A stretch of DNA of 64,000 bases. Origin: Mycobacterium attenuatum (GTDB lineage Bacteria; Actinomycetota; Actinomycetes; Mycobacteriales; Mycobacteriaceae). Below the pieces are notes generated by a model. It did no database searches and was not told where the DNA came from. It was given only the letters and a program-made list of their open reading frames with translations. Both the position numbers and the translations under genes were made by a program. Positions 32,769 to 44,400 of the stretch are shown one piece after another (position 1 is the stretch's first letter; each line of letters begins with the position of its first letter). The stretch is taken from positions 23,728 through 87,727 of the forward strand of contig NZ_UPHT01000092.1 of assembly GCF_900566085.1 (NCBI RefSeq), read 5' to 3'.

Positions 32769-35390
32769 TCAGTCGCTCGCCAAGCCCCCGCAAGCCAACT
32801 CGAGCACGTGAATCTCCCCCGTGCCGCCGTCGACCTCGACGAGTGCGCCCGGCTGCAGGTATCGCGTTGCGCCCTGGACGTCGACCACACACGGGAAGCC
32901 GAACTCGCGGGCCACGACGGCCGCATGGGACATCGGGCCGCCGAGTTCGGTGACCACGGCAGCGGCGTAACAGAAGGCGGCGGTGTAGCCGACGTCGGTG
33001 ACCTCGGCCACCAGAATTTCGCCCGGCTGCAGGTCATCGATGGTTTCCGGACGCACGATCCGCACCCGGCCGCGGACCCGGCCACCACAAACGCCGACTC
33101 CACGCAATGTGTCCCCCGCTCCCAATGCGGACGATGACCCGGCCGATGGTTCCCAACGCCCGCTGAACACAGTAGGCGGAACGACGGCGGTCAGCCTGCG
33201 TTGTTCGGCCCGGCGTCGGGCCACCAGCGCGGCGACGTCGTCAGGCAGCGCATCGAGTTCGTCGACCAGCAGATAGAACACGTCCTCGGGGCTTTCGACG
33301 ACACCGGCCTCGGCCAGCCGGCGCCCATACTCGCGCAGCAGAGCGCGAAGCACCCAAATCGCCCGGACCATCTTGTCGCGCCGGACTTCCCGATCACGCA
33401 GTTGGCGCGCCGCGAGCATCGCAATAGCCTTGGCCCGCAATGGGATTGTTGAGTGCTGAGGTTGCGGCGCCGGCGCGCTCAATGCCTTGGCCACCATTCC
33501 GACCAGCAGCTGGGGGTTGTCTGCATAGCTGGTCGACAGCATCTCCACCTCGGCCGGACCGCGATGGCCGATCAACGAAAGCTCTTGCCACACCAGGGCG
33601 TGAAACTCAGGTGCCGCCACGGCGAGCTTGCCAAGGCGATCCCCCGGCTCGGCCAGCACTCGCAGCACACCGGGGTCCCGCCGGGCCGCCGCCACCAGTC
33701 GCTGCACGGCTTCCACCGGACGTGCGCTGACCAATTGCGGTCCGGCGGCCGGCGCGGTGTCTCGACCACACAGGGCGCGCAGCAACACGTTGAAGGCAGC
33801 ACACAGCATGAATGACCCGGAGGCCAAGACCCAGCCGTGAACCACGTGGTCCCGCGCCAGCAAGATCAGGCTCAGCAGCCGGCGGTCATCCAACTGCGAG
33901 ATGTCGCGGGTCAAATGTTCTAGACGGTCGACGTCGTCGAGATAGTCGCTGGTGTCACGCGACGAACCGGCACTCAACCCGACGAGGTTGACACCGAATA
34001 CCCCGATGTTGCGGATGGTGCGCAACAGCCTGTGGGCGCGGCGTGATTCCGACGGCGGGCGCTCCTCACCGAAGATGGGAAGCGAGGCCATGCTGGGGCC
34101 GAAGAATCCGCTGTTGCTGACGATCATCGCGGGTTTGGCGAACGGCACGGTCTCGGCCATGAAATGCGCCGACGTGATGGCCCCGTACAGCCGGTGGGCG
34201 AACACCGCCACCGTCCGCATCGCGATTTCGCGTTGGATCACCCCGCCCGGCCGCAACCGTTCGGCTATACCCACACCGCCGGCACGAAGGCCGCGCACGG
34301 TGACCGACGCCGACGACGGCGAGAACGGACCGGGCAGCGCCTCGGATAAGTTGGTCGCCAGGAAGGTCGGGAACCGCGGGTCGATCGGGGTGTCGAACTC
34401 GCCGTTAGCCCCTTGCGGTCCAGCCAGTCTGGGAACGACGCCGTCTTCGGCCGGGGCGTCGACGGCGGGAAGGTCCTGGATAGTGGCCAGCCGCCAGGGC
34501 AGGGCGAGCACCCGGCTGCCTACGGAGACCCGGCCGCGCACCGCCAGGACGAAGTCGTCAACGGCCTCCACGGCCACCCATGCCGGCCGGAAACCCCACT
34601 CGTCGTTCAGCCGTGACGTGTCCATCGTCGGAACTCGTTGCACCAGTGCAAGTTCGGCGCAGGACGAGATACGCTGTAACGCCCCGGCGGCCACCGGCAG
34701 AAGTGGGCGTCCCAGCGCGGCAGCGATCTGGCGGAACGTCGGCTGACCCGCAGCGGCCAGGTTCACCGCACCGCTGTCGGCTCTCAGGATCGCCCGGATC
34801 AGTAGCCGAACCACGTCGTCAACGTGGACCACCTGCACAACGGAATCGCCTGATCCGCAGGGGAATACCGGCAAAGCCCAGACCCGGCGCACCCAATTGT
34901 CGACGCTGCGGCCGACAATCAGCGCCGAGCGGACCGACACCCACTGCACTCCGGAGTCCGCCAGCATCTGCTCGACCCGCGCTTGGTGTTGGCCCTCAAT
35001 GGAATTCGGTGCGAGGTCGTCGGTTTCGGTGGCCGGGCTCTGCCCCTGACGGTAGACGTGGGCCGAACTGACGAACACAATCCGTCCCGTCCCGGAGTTG
35101 CTCATCGCTTCCAGGACGTTGCGTGTGCCATCGATATTGACCTGCGCACCGATGCGGCTGTCCGGACCCGGACTGCTGGCCCATGCGCAGTGCGCGACGA
35201 CGTCGGCGCCCGTTATCGCACGCTCGACCGCAGCTGCATCGCGGATATCTGCTGTGATGAAATCGGCTGCACTGAGCCAGCTTTCGGGCCGATGACGGGC
35301 GACACCGACAACCTGGTGGCCCTGGCTCAGCAATTTGGCGGCAAGACCCCGGCCGAGTACTCCGCTGGCCCCGGTGATCGCGACTCTCAT
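32769..35390 (-). CDS. Rossmann NAD-binding / PEP-utiliser hybrid protein (Rv2047c counterpart)
   Basis: An 873-residue protein. Residues 1-300 are an extended SDR-type Rossmann domain (GASGVLG at 7-13), but the catalytic Tyr-x3-Lys region reads EGQHQARVEQ, so both residues appear lost. Residues about 400-780 resemble the middle helical region of rifampin-phosphotransferase-like PEP-utilising proteins. Residues 790-873 form the swivelling phosphohistidine domain (GGPMSHAAVVAREFG, His822). The ATP-grasp domain of true PEP synthases is missing. ATG 35390 lies 43 bp after pks12, so it is cotranscribed. A role in processing or releasing mycoketide is inferred from position only. Confidence 0.88.
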   Translation of the reverse strand: MRVAITGASGVLGRGLAAKLLSQGHQVVGVARHRPESWLSAADFITADIRDAAAVERAITGADVVAHCAWASSPGPDSRIGAQVNIDGTRNVLEAMSNSGTGRIVFVSSAHVYRQGQSPATETDDLAPNSIEGQHQARVEQMLADSGVQWVSVRSALIVGRSVDNWVRRVWALPVFPCGSGDSVVQVVHVDDVVRLLIRAILRADSGAVNLAAAGQPTFRQIAAALGRPLLPVAAGALQRISSCAELALVQRVPTMDTSRLNDEWGFRPAWVAVEAVDDFVLAVRGRVSVGSRVLALPWRLATIQDLPAVDAPAEDGVVPRLAGPQGANGEFDTPIDPRFPTFLATNLSEALPGPFSPSSASVTVRGLRAGGVGIAERLRPGGVIQREIAMRTVAVFAHRLYGAITSAHFMAETVPFAKPAMIVSNSGFFGPSMASLPIFGEERPPSESRRAHRLLRTIRNIGVFGVNLVGLSAGSSRDTSDYLDDVDRLEHLTRDISQLDDRRLLSLILLARDHVVHGWVLASGSFMLCAAFNVLLRALCGRDTAPAAGPQLVSARPVEAVQRLVAAARRDPGVLRVLAEPGDRLGKLAVAAPEFHALVWQELSLIGHRGPAEVEMLSTSYADNPQLLVGMVAKALSAPAPQPQHSTIPLRAKAIAMLAARQLRDREVRRDKMVRAIWVLRALLREYGRRLAEAGVVESPEDVFYLLVDELDALPDDVAALVARRRAEQRRLTAVVPPTVFSGRWEPSAGSSSALGAGDTLRGVGVCGGRVRGRVRIVRPETIDDLQPGEILVAEVTDVGYTAAFCYAAAVVTELGGPMSHAAVVAREFGFPCVVDVQGATRYLQPGALVEVDGGTGEIHVLELACGGLASD

Positions 35391-35433
35391 CGAGCAGTTC
35401 GCCCCCACTGCCTCATCGCCGGTTCTCGCATGG

Positions 35434-38400
35434 CTATTCGTTGTCGTCTTCCATGAACGCGGCGTTGACCAGGTCATCGAGGTCCATGTCGGCAATGTCC
35501 TTTTCGACGGTCGCTGCCGGCGTTATGGCCTGACCGTTCACCTCGGTTTCCTGGGCCAGCGCGAGCAACAGGTCCAGCACTCCCGCTTGCCGAAGCCGCT
35601 TGATCGGAATAGACGCCACCACACGCTGTAGTTCGGCCTCACCGGGGGCGGTGACCGGGGCCTCGTGCGGCGCCGAGCCCACGAGTTCGCGGTGCATGTA
35701 ACCGGCCAGTGCAGCTGAGTTGGGGTAGTCGAAGATGAGCGTGGGCGAAAGCGCCAGGCCGGTAGCTGATTTGAGCCTGTTGCGCATCTCGACTGCGGTG
35801 AGCGAATCGAAGCCCAGTTCCTGGAACGCCCGGTTCGGGTCAATGGCTTCCGGGCTGGAATTGCCCAGCACCGTCGCGATGTTGGACCGCACCAGGTCCA
35901 ACAGGATGGCGTGCTGCTCGTCTTCGGCCAAGCCGTCCAGGCGTTGCAGCAGAGCCGATTTCGACTTGGCCGCGGCCAGTGAGTCGTCGACTTGGCGCCG
36001 CGCCGGCGCGTTAATCAGGTCGACGAACATCGGTGGCAGGGTGCCGCCGTCGAACTTGACCCGCAACGCGGCAAAGTCGATGTGTGCGGGCAGCATGAAG
36101 GGGTCGTCGACGATCATGGCGGTGTCGAGCAATTCCAGTGCTTCTGCTGAGGACATGGCCACGACGCCGTCGCGGGCGAACCGCTTGAAGTCGACGCTCG
36201 CCAGCCCTCCAGTCATGGCACTGGCCTGATTCCACAGACCCCAGCCGAGCGATATTGCCGGCAGCCCGCGCGCCCGCCGGTGCACAGCCAACCCGTCCAG
36301 GAAGGAATTGGCGGCCGCATAGTTGGCCTGACCCGACGACCCGACCAGCCCGGCCATCGACGAAAACATCACGAAGGCAGACACATCCAGGTCGCACGTC
36401 AGCTCATGCAGATTCCATGCCGCATCCACCTTGGCCCGCAACACCGTTTCCATCCGCCCCGGTGTCAGCGAAGTCACCACGGCGTCATCGAGCGCGCCGG
36501 CGGTGTGGATCACGGCCGACAAAGGATGCTGGACCGGGATATCGGCAATCACCTTTGCCAACGCCGCCCGATCGGCGGCATCACAGGCGACCACGTGCAC
36601 CTGCGCGCCGGCGGCACCCAATTCGGCCAGCAGCTCGTCAACCCCGGGTGCGTCCGGACCGCGCCGGCTGACCAAGACCAGTTGACGTACCCCATGACGA
36701 GTCACGACATGGCGGGCCAGCGCCGAGCCCGCCATACCGGTGCCGCCGGTGATCAGCACCGTGCCCGTCGCCCACGCGTCCGGCATGGTCATCACCACCT
36801 TGCCGACGTGGCGAGCTTGGCTCAGGTACCGCAACGCCGCAGGGGCGCGACGCACGTCGAACGTCGTGACCGGCAACGGCCGCAGCGCCTCGTCGTCGAA
36901 CAGTGCGGCCAGCTCCGCGAGAATTCGTGCGATGCGGTCCGGCCCGGCCTCGAACAAATCGAAGGCGCGGTAACGCACGCCTGCGTGCTGCTGGGCGACG
37001 GCGTCGGCGTCGCGGATGTCGGTCTTGCCCATCTCCAGGAAGACCCCGCCCGCGACAACCAGGCGCAGCGACGCGTCGACGAAATCACCGGCCAGCGAGT
37101 CCAAGACCACGTCCACACCGCGCCCCCCGGTAGCAGCGCGGAACTTGTCCTCGAAGTCCAGGCTGCGCGAGTCGGAGATGTGGTTGTCGTCAAAGCCCAA
37201 GGCCCGCAACGTGTCCCACTTGCCCTTGCTGGCCGTGGCGAATACCTCCAGCCCCCAATGCCGGGCCAGCTGTACCGCAGCCATACCAACACCGCCGGTG
37301 GCGGCGTGCACGAGGATCCGTTGCCCCGGCTGCACTGACGCCAAATCGCGCAGCGCGTAATAGGCGGTGGCGAACACCACCGACGTGGTGGCCGCCGCGG
37401 TATGCGACCAGCCCGCCGGGATCTTGACCAGCAGCCTGTGGTCGGTGGTGGCGATCGTTCCGGTGCCTTCGGGGAACAGGCCCATGACCCGGTCGCCGAC
37501 GGCGAAACCGCCGCCGCCTGGGCCGGTTTCGAGGACCACACCGGAGCCTTCCACGCCCATGACCGCATCGGGATCGGGATAGAGCCCCAGCGCGATCATG
37601 ACGTCCCGGAAATTCGCGGCCATCGCCGATAACGCCACCCGAACATGTCCGGGCTGCAGCACTGCGTCGGCGTCGGGAATCGGTTCGAGCCTTAGATTTT
37701 CGAAGGTGCCGGCTGCGCTCATGCCCAACCGCCACGGGCCGTCGCCCGGGGGCACCAATAGCCCGCCGACCGCGCGGCTGCCGTGGACCCGCGCGATGTA
37801 GACCTGCCCACCACGCCACAGCACTTGTGGCTCGCCGGTGGCCAGCACCGCCGCCACAGCCGTTTCGTCCAGGGGCGCATCGGTATCGGCCAGCACGATG
37901 CGTCCCGGATGCTCCGTCTGCGCCGAGCGCACCAAACCCCACACTGCCGCGCCCGCCAGGTCGGTGATGTCCTCGCCGGGCAGCGCAACCGCGCCCCGCG
38001 TCGTGACCACCAACACCCCGGCGCCGTCGCGAGCGAGCCAGGACTGCACTACGTCGAGGACCGCGTTCGTGGCTGTATACACAGCCGCCACGGCATCCCC
38101 GGCCACCGGTGCGGACTCGAAGACCACTGTCGACGGGTCGTTGCCGGCCGTTGTGCCCCAGGCCTGTACGGGCACCGGTTCCAGGTCGGCCGACGGTTGG
38201 GCCGACCAGTCCACCTGGAACAGCCGGTCGGGGCCCGACCCGGCAACGGCGGCCCGCAGCTGCTGATCGGTGACGGGCCGTGCCAGCATCGAAGCGACCG
38301 ACAGCACCGGTAATCCGAGCCCGTCAGCCAGCTCGATCGACACCGCCTTGGAGGCACCGGACGCGCCCGCCGGCGCGATCCGGGCCCGCACCGACGACGC

Positions 38401-41400
38401 GCCCGCGGCGTGCAACGACACGCCCTGCCAGGAGAACGGAACAAGCACCGAGCCCTCGGCAACCCCGAAATCTCCGGCACCGTTGGACGCCAGAATCACC
38501 GCGTGCAACGCGGCATCCAGCAGCACCGGGTGAACCCCGAAACCGGTGACCGACGCCCCGGCGTCCGCGGGCAGGGTTACCTCCGCGAACACTTCATCGC
38601 CGCGTCGCCACATCGCGGTCAGCCCGCGGAACGCCGGACCGTAGCCGTAGCCGCGCTCGGCCAATCGCTCGTACCCGTCGGCGACCTCCACGGGCACCGC
38701 GCCGACCGGTGGCCATGCCGACAAGTCGGTGCTCGGCTGCGCAGAACCGGTGCCCAGCGTTCCCTCGGCATGCAGCACCCAACTGGCGCCAGCCTCCGCA
38801 CGGGAATACACCGACACCGCGCGAGCTCCGGACTCGTCCACACCGGCCACGATCACCTGGATGGCAACCGAATTCCCCGTCGGCAACACCAATGGCGCTG
38901 CCAGGGTCAACTCTTCGACCACAGCGCAGCCCACTTCGTCGCCGGCACGAATCGCCAACTCCACGAAACCCGCTCCCGGGAAGATCACCACGCCGCCGAC
39001 AGCATGGTCGGCCAACCAGCCCTGGGCGCGCAGGGACAACCGGCCCGTCAGCACGACACCACCGGAAGCCGGCAGCTCCACCACCGCACCCAGCAGAGGG
39101 TGTTCGCCGGGGTCTAGTCCCAGATCGGCGGCGTCGGCCGCTACGGCGTCACTGGACAGCCAGAACCGCCGCCGCTGGAACGCATACGTCGGCAGCTCGA
39201 CGAAGTTCGCCTGCCCCGCCACCGCGCGCCAGTCCACGCTGACGCCGGAGACGAAGGCTTGGGCCACCGCGTTCGCCAGCGTCACCGGCTCGGGACGATC
39301 CCTGCGCAGCGCGGAGATGGTCACGACGCCGGTATCCGGCAGCGATTCCTCAATGGACGCGGTGAGGCCGCTACCCGGGCCGACTTCGAAGAAGCATGTG
39401 GCGCCGGCCGATTGGGCAAATCGGACGCTGTCGGCGAACCGCACCGCCTCCCGGACGTGGCGCTTCCAATAGGCGGTGGTGCCGTAGTCGTCTGCGCACA
39501 GCTGCCCGGTGACGTTGGAGATGATCGGGACGGTCGGTTGTCCGATCGCCAGACCGCTTGCAACGGTACCGAATTCGTCGATCATCGGATCCATCAGTGG
39601 CGAGTGGAAGGCGTGCGATACGGCCAGTCGGTGCACCCGGCGCCCCTCAGCGCGCAGCTGGTCGGCGACCGCGAGCACCGTGTCCTCGACACCCGAAATC
39701 ACCACCGAGGACGGGCCGTTGACGGCAGCGATGCTGACCTCGGCGCTCAGCAGGGGCGCAACTTCGGCTTCGGTGGCCGCCACCGCGACCATCGCTCCGC
39801 CGGGCGGCAGAGCCTGCATGAACCGGCCGCGGGCGGCGACCAGCACCGCGGCGTTTTCCAGGGACAGGACGCCGGTGATGTGTGCTGCCGAGATTTCACC
39901 GACTGAGTGGCCCATCACGAAGTCGGGTCGCATTCCCCAGGATTCCAGCAGCCGGTACAGCGCAACTTCCACCGCGAACAGCGCTGGCTGTGCGAATTCC
40001 GTTGTGTTCAATAGACTTTCGTCGTGTCCCCAGATGACTTCGCGCAGCGGACGCAGCAGGTGACGGTCGAGTTCGGCGACGACGGTGTTGAAGGCCTCGG
40101 CGAACACCGGATAGCCGGCATGCAATCCCATTCCCATGCCCAGCAATTGGGAGCCTTGGCCGGGGAACACGAACACCGTCTTGCCCGCCGGTGTCGCGGT
40201 GCCGCGAACCACCGACACCGCCTGCCCGCCGGCCAGCTCGTCCAGCCCGGCCAGCAACCGGTCCCGATCCCCGCCAACCACCACCGCCCGATGCTCAAAC
40301 ATCGAACGCCCCGCCAACGACCACCCCACATCGGCCACATCCAGCCCGTCATGGGCACGCAGGTGCTCGGCCAACCGCGCCGCCTGCGCACACAACGCCG
40401 CATCCGACTTCGCCGACACCACCCACGGCACCACCACCGGGGCCGGCCCCACCTCCCGCGACTGCTGCGACGGAACCGCCTCGACAATCACATGCGCGTT
40501 AGTGCCACTGATCCCAAACGACGACACCCCCGCCCGCCTGACATGCCCATCAGCCGGCCAGGGCTGCGGCTGCGTCAACAACGACACCGCACCCGCCGAC
40601 CAATCCACATGCGGACTGGGCTCATCGACATGCAACGTCGCCGGCAACACCTCATAGCGCATCGCCAACACCATCTTGATCACACCCGCCACCCCCGCCG
40701 CGGCCTGCGTATGACCCATATTCGACTTAACCGACCCCAACCACAGCGGCTTTTTCCCCGGCTCCGCCCGCCCCTGCCCATAGGTCGCCAACAACGCCTG
40801 CGCCTCAATCGGATCCCCCAACGTGGTCCCAGTCCCATGACCCTCGACCACATCCACATCCGCCGCCGACAACCCCGCATTAGCCAACGCCGCCCGCACC
40901 ACCCGCTGCTGCGACGGACCATTAGGCGCCGTCAACCCGTTCGAGGCCCCATCCTGATTCACCGCCGAACCACGCACCACCGCCAACACCGGATGCCCCA
41001 ACCGCCGCGCATCCGAGAGCCGCTCCACCACCAAGATGGCGCCGCCCTCGGACCAGCCGACGCCGTCGGCCGCGCCCGCGTAGGCCTTGCAGCGCCCGTC
41101 CGGGGCCAGGCCCCGGTGCCGGCTGAACTCCACGAAAACCGTTGGCGTGGCGTTGACGGTGGCGCCGCCGGCCAGCGCCAGGTCGCACTCACCCGAACGC
41201 AACGACTGCACCGCCATATGCAACGCCACCAACGACGACGAACACGCCGTATCCACCGACACCGCCGGGCCCTCCAACCCCAGCACATAGGCCACCCGGC
41301 CGGAGGCGACACTTGACAGCTGGCCGGTCAGCCTGAAGCCCTCTACCGGCTCGGCCGCGAACATGCCGTAGCCCTGGGTCATTACTCCGGCGAAGACGCC

Positions 41401-44400
41401 CGTGGCGCTGCCGCGCAGGCTGCCGGGCTCGATTCCAGCTCGCTCCAAGGCTTCCCAGGACAACTCCAGGAACATGCGTTGCTGCGGGTCCATCGCCAGC
41501 GCCTCACTGGGGCCGATGCCGAAAAACGCCGGATCGAAGTCGCCTACCCGCTCCACGAAACCGCCGGTGCGGGTGTAGCAGGCGCCGGGAGTGTCAGGAT
41601 CGGGGTTGAACAGCCCTGCCACGTCCCAGCCCCGGTCGTCGGGGAACTCGGATAACACGTCGCGGCCCTCAACCAGTATGTCCCACAGGTCATCTGGTGA
41701 CTCGACACCACCGGGATAACGACATGCCATGCCCACGATGGCAATCGGGTCGTCACCCGCTGCGCGTACGGCCGGTACGTGCTTGATTTCCTGGGGAACA
41801 CCGGCGAGTTCGCCGCGAATGTAGCCGGCCAGGCCGTTGGGGGTTGGGTAGTCGAAGATGAGCGTGGGTGAAAGGCTAAGACCGGTAGCTGTTTTGAGCC
41901 GGTTACGCATTTCGACCGCGGTAAGCGAGTCGAATCCCAAATCCTGGAACGCCTTGTCGGCGTCGACGGCCTCTGGAGTGATGTTGCCCAGGACGGTGGC
42001 GATGTGAGAGCGCACCAAATCCAGCACCACGGCGTGCTGTTCGGCTTCGGGCAGTCCGTGCAGTCGATGCGCCAGCGCCGATTTCGACTTGGCGGCAGCC
42101 AGCGCGTCGTCGACCTGGCGCCTCGTCGGTGCATTCACCAGATCGCTGAACATCGCGGGAACTGCCACCGCGTGGGCCCGCAGCGCGCTCAGGTCGATGC
42201 GGGCCGGCGCCAGGAGCGGCTGATCGACAATGAGCGCTGTGTCGAACAATTCCATCGCCTCGTCCGAGGACAATGCCAGCACACCTTCGCGACCCAGCCG
42301 GGCACGGTCGCCGGCACCCAGTCCGCCGGTCATGTCGCTGGCCTGCTCCCACAGGCCCCAGCCCAGCGAGATCGCCGGCAACCCGTGTGCCCGCCGGTGC
42401 GCGGCCAGCCCGTCCAGGAAGGTGTTGGCCGCCGCGTAGTTGGCCTGACCCGACGAGCCCACCAGCCCTGCCATCGACGAAAACATCACGAACGCAGACA
42501 CGTCCAGTTCGCGGGTCAGCTCGTGTAAGTTCCACGCCGCAGCCACCTTGGCTCGCAGCACCGCCTCGAGGCGATCCGGTGTCAACGACGTGATCACTGC
42601 GTCGTCAAGCACCCCGGCCGCGTGAATCACGGCGGACAACGGCTGTTGCGCCGGGATGCCGGTGATCACCTCGGCCAGTGCGGCACGATCGGCGGCGTCA
42701 CATGCCAGCACCTGCACCTGTGCGCCGGTGGCGCCCAGCTCGGTGACCAACTCCGCGATCCCGGGGGCATCGGCACCGCGCCGGCTGAGCAACACCAGGT
42801 GACGGACCCCATGGCGGGTCACCAGGTGACGCGCCAATACCGAACCCGCCATGCCGGTTCCACCGGTGATCAGCACGGTACCGGCAGCCCAGGCGTCCGG
42901 CATGGTCATGACGACCTTGCCGATATGGCGCGCCTGACTCAAGTACCGCAAGGCCGCCGGCGCCCGGCGGATGTCGAACGTCGTCACCGGCAACGGTCGC
43001 AGCACCCCGGTGTCGAACAGTGCGGCCAGGTCGAGCATGTACTGGTGCATGCGGGGACGACCGGGCTCGAAGAGGTCGAAGGCGCGGTAGCGCACACCCG
43101 GATATTCCTGCGCGATCACGCCGGGGTCACGGATGTCGGTCTTGCCCATCTCGAGGAATACCCCGCCCGGTCCGAGCAGGCGCAGCGAGGCGTCGACGAA
43201 TTCACCTGCCAGCGAGTCCAATACGACGTCCATGCCGCGCCCGCCGGTGACCGCACGGAATTTGTCCTCGAACTCGAGGCTGCGCGAATCGGAGATATGG
43301 TCTTCGTCGAAGCCCATGGCGCGCAGGGTGTCCCATTTGCCCTTGCTGGCGGTGGTGAACACCTCCAAGCCCAGATGCCGAGCCAGCTGCACGGCCGCCA
43401 TCCCCACCCCGCCGGTGGCGGCGTGTACCAGCACCCGCTGGCCGGGTTGTACGTCGGCCAGATGGACGAACGCGTAATACGCAGTGGTGAAAACGGCCGA
43501 GATGGCGGCGGCTTCAGCGTATGACCAGTCGGCGGGCATCGGCAGCAGCAACCGGATGTCTCCGGCTACCAAAGTGCCGCTGCCGTCAGGGAAGAAGCCG
43601 TACACCGAGTCGCCGACGGCGAATTCGGTGACTCCGGGGCCGACCTCGACGACGACGCCGGCGCCTTCGCCGCCGATCAGCGCGTCGTGGGTGAACATAC
43701 CCAGGGTGATCATGATGTCGCGGAAGTTCGCCGCGATGGCGCGCATCTCCACCCGAACCTGGCCGGGACCCAGCGGCGCGCCGGCGTTGGGAACCGGTTC
43801 CAGCCGCAGGTTCTCGAAGGTGCCCGCACTGCTCAAACCCAGCCGCCACGGCCCGTCGCCCGGCGGCACCAGGATGTCGTCCACGGCCCGGCTGGCGTGC
43901 ACCCGCAGGGTATAAGGCTGCCCGTTGCGCAGCAGCACCTGCGGTTCACCGACCGCGATTACCGCCGCGGCCGTCGAATCATCCAGCGGCACATCGGAGT
44001 CCACCAGCATGAGTCGACCGGGATTTTCGGTTTGGGCTGAGCGCACCAACCCCCAGACCGCGGCACCCGCCAGATCGGTGACGTCCTCACCCGGCAATGC
44101 CACGGCACCGTGGGTGACCACCAGCAGCACTCCTGAGGCATGCTCGCCCAGCCACGCCTGTACCGCCGCCAGCGCCTGGCGCGTGCGCTCATAGGTCGCG
44201 GTCACCGGAGCATTAGCGGCGGCAGCGCATTCGAAGACCTGATAGGAAGCTGGTGCATCGGTGCTCGTGGCGGTGGCCGGTGACCAGATGACCTCGAACA
44301 GGCGGTCCGGACCCGCGCCGGACAATACGGCGCGCAGCTGTTGCTCGCTGACCGGCCGGGCCACCATCGCGGCGACGGATAGCACCGGCAGCCCGAGGTC

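Noticed and set aside
40148..41310. Insertion sequence explanation for the long repeats in pks12
   Set aside because: The repeats are in-frame ketosynthase coding sequence, with no terminal inverted repeats or transposase.
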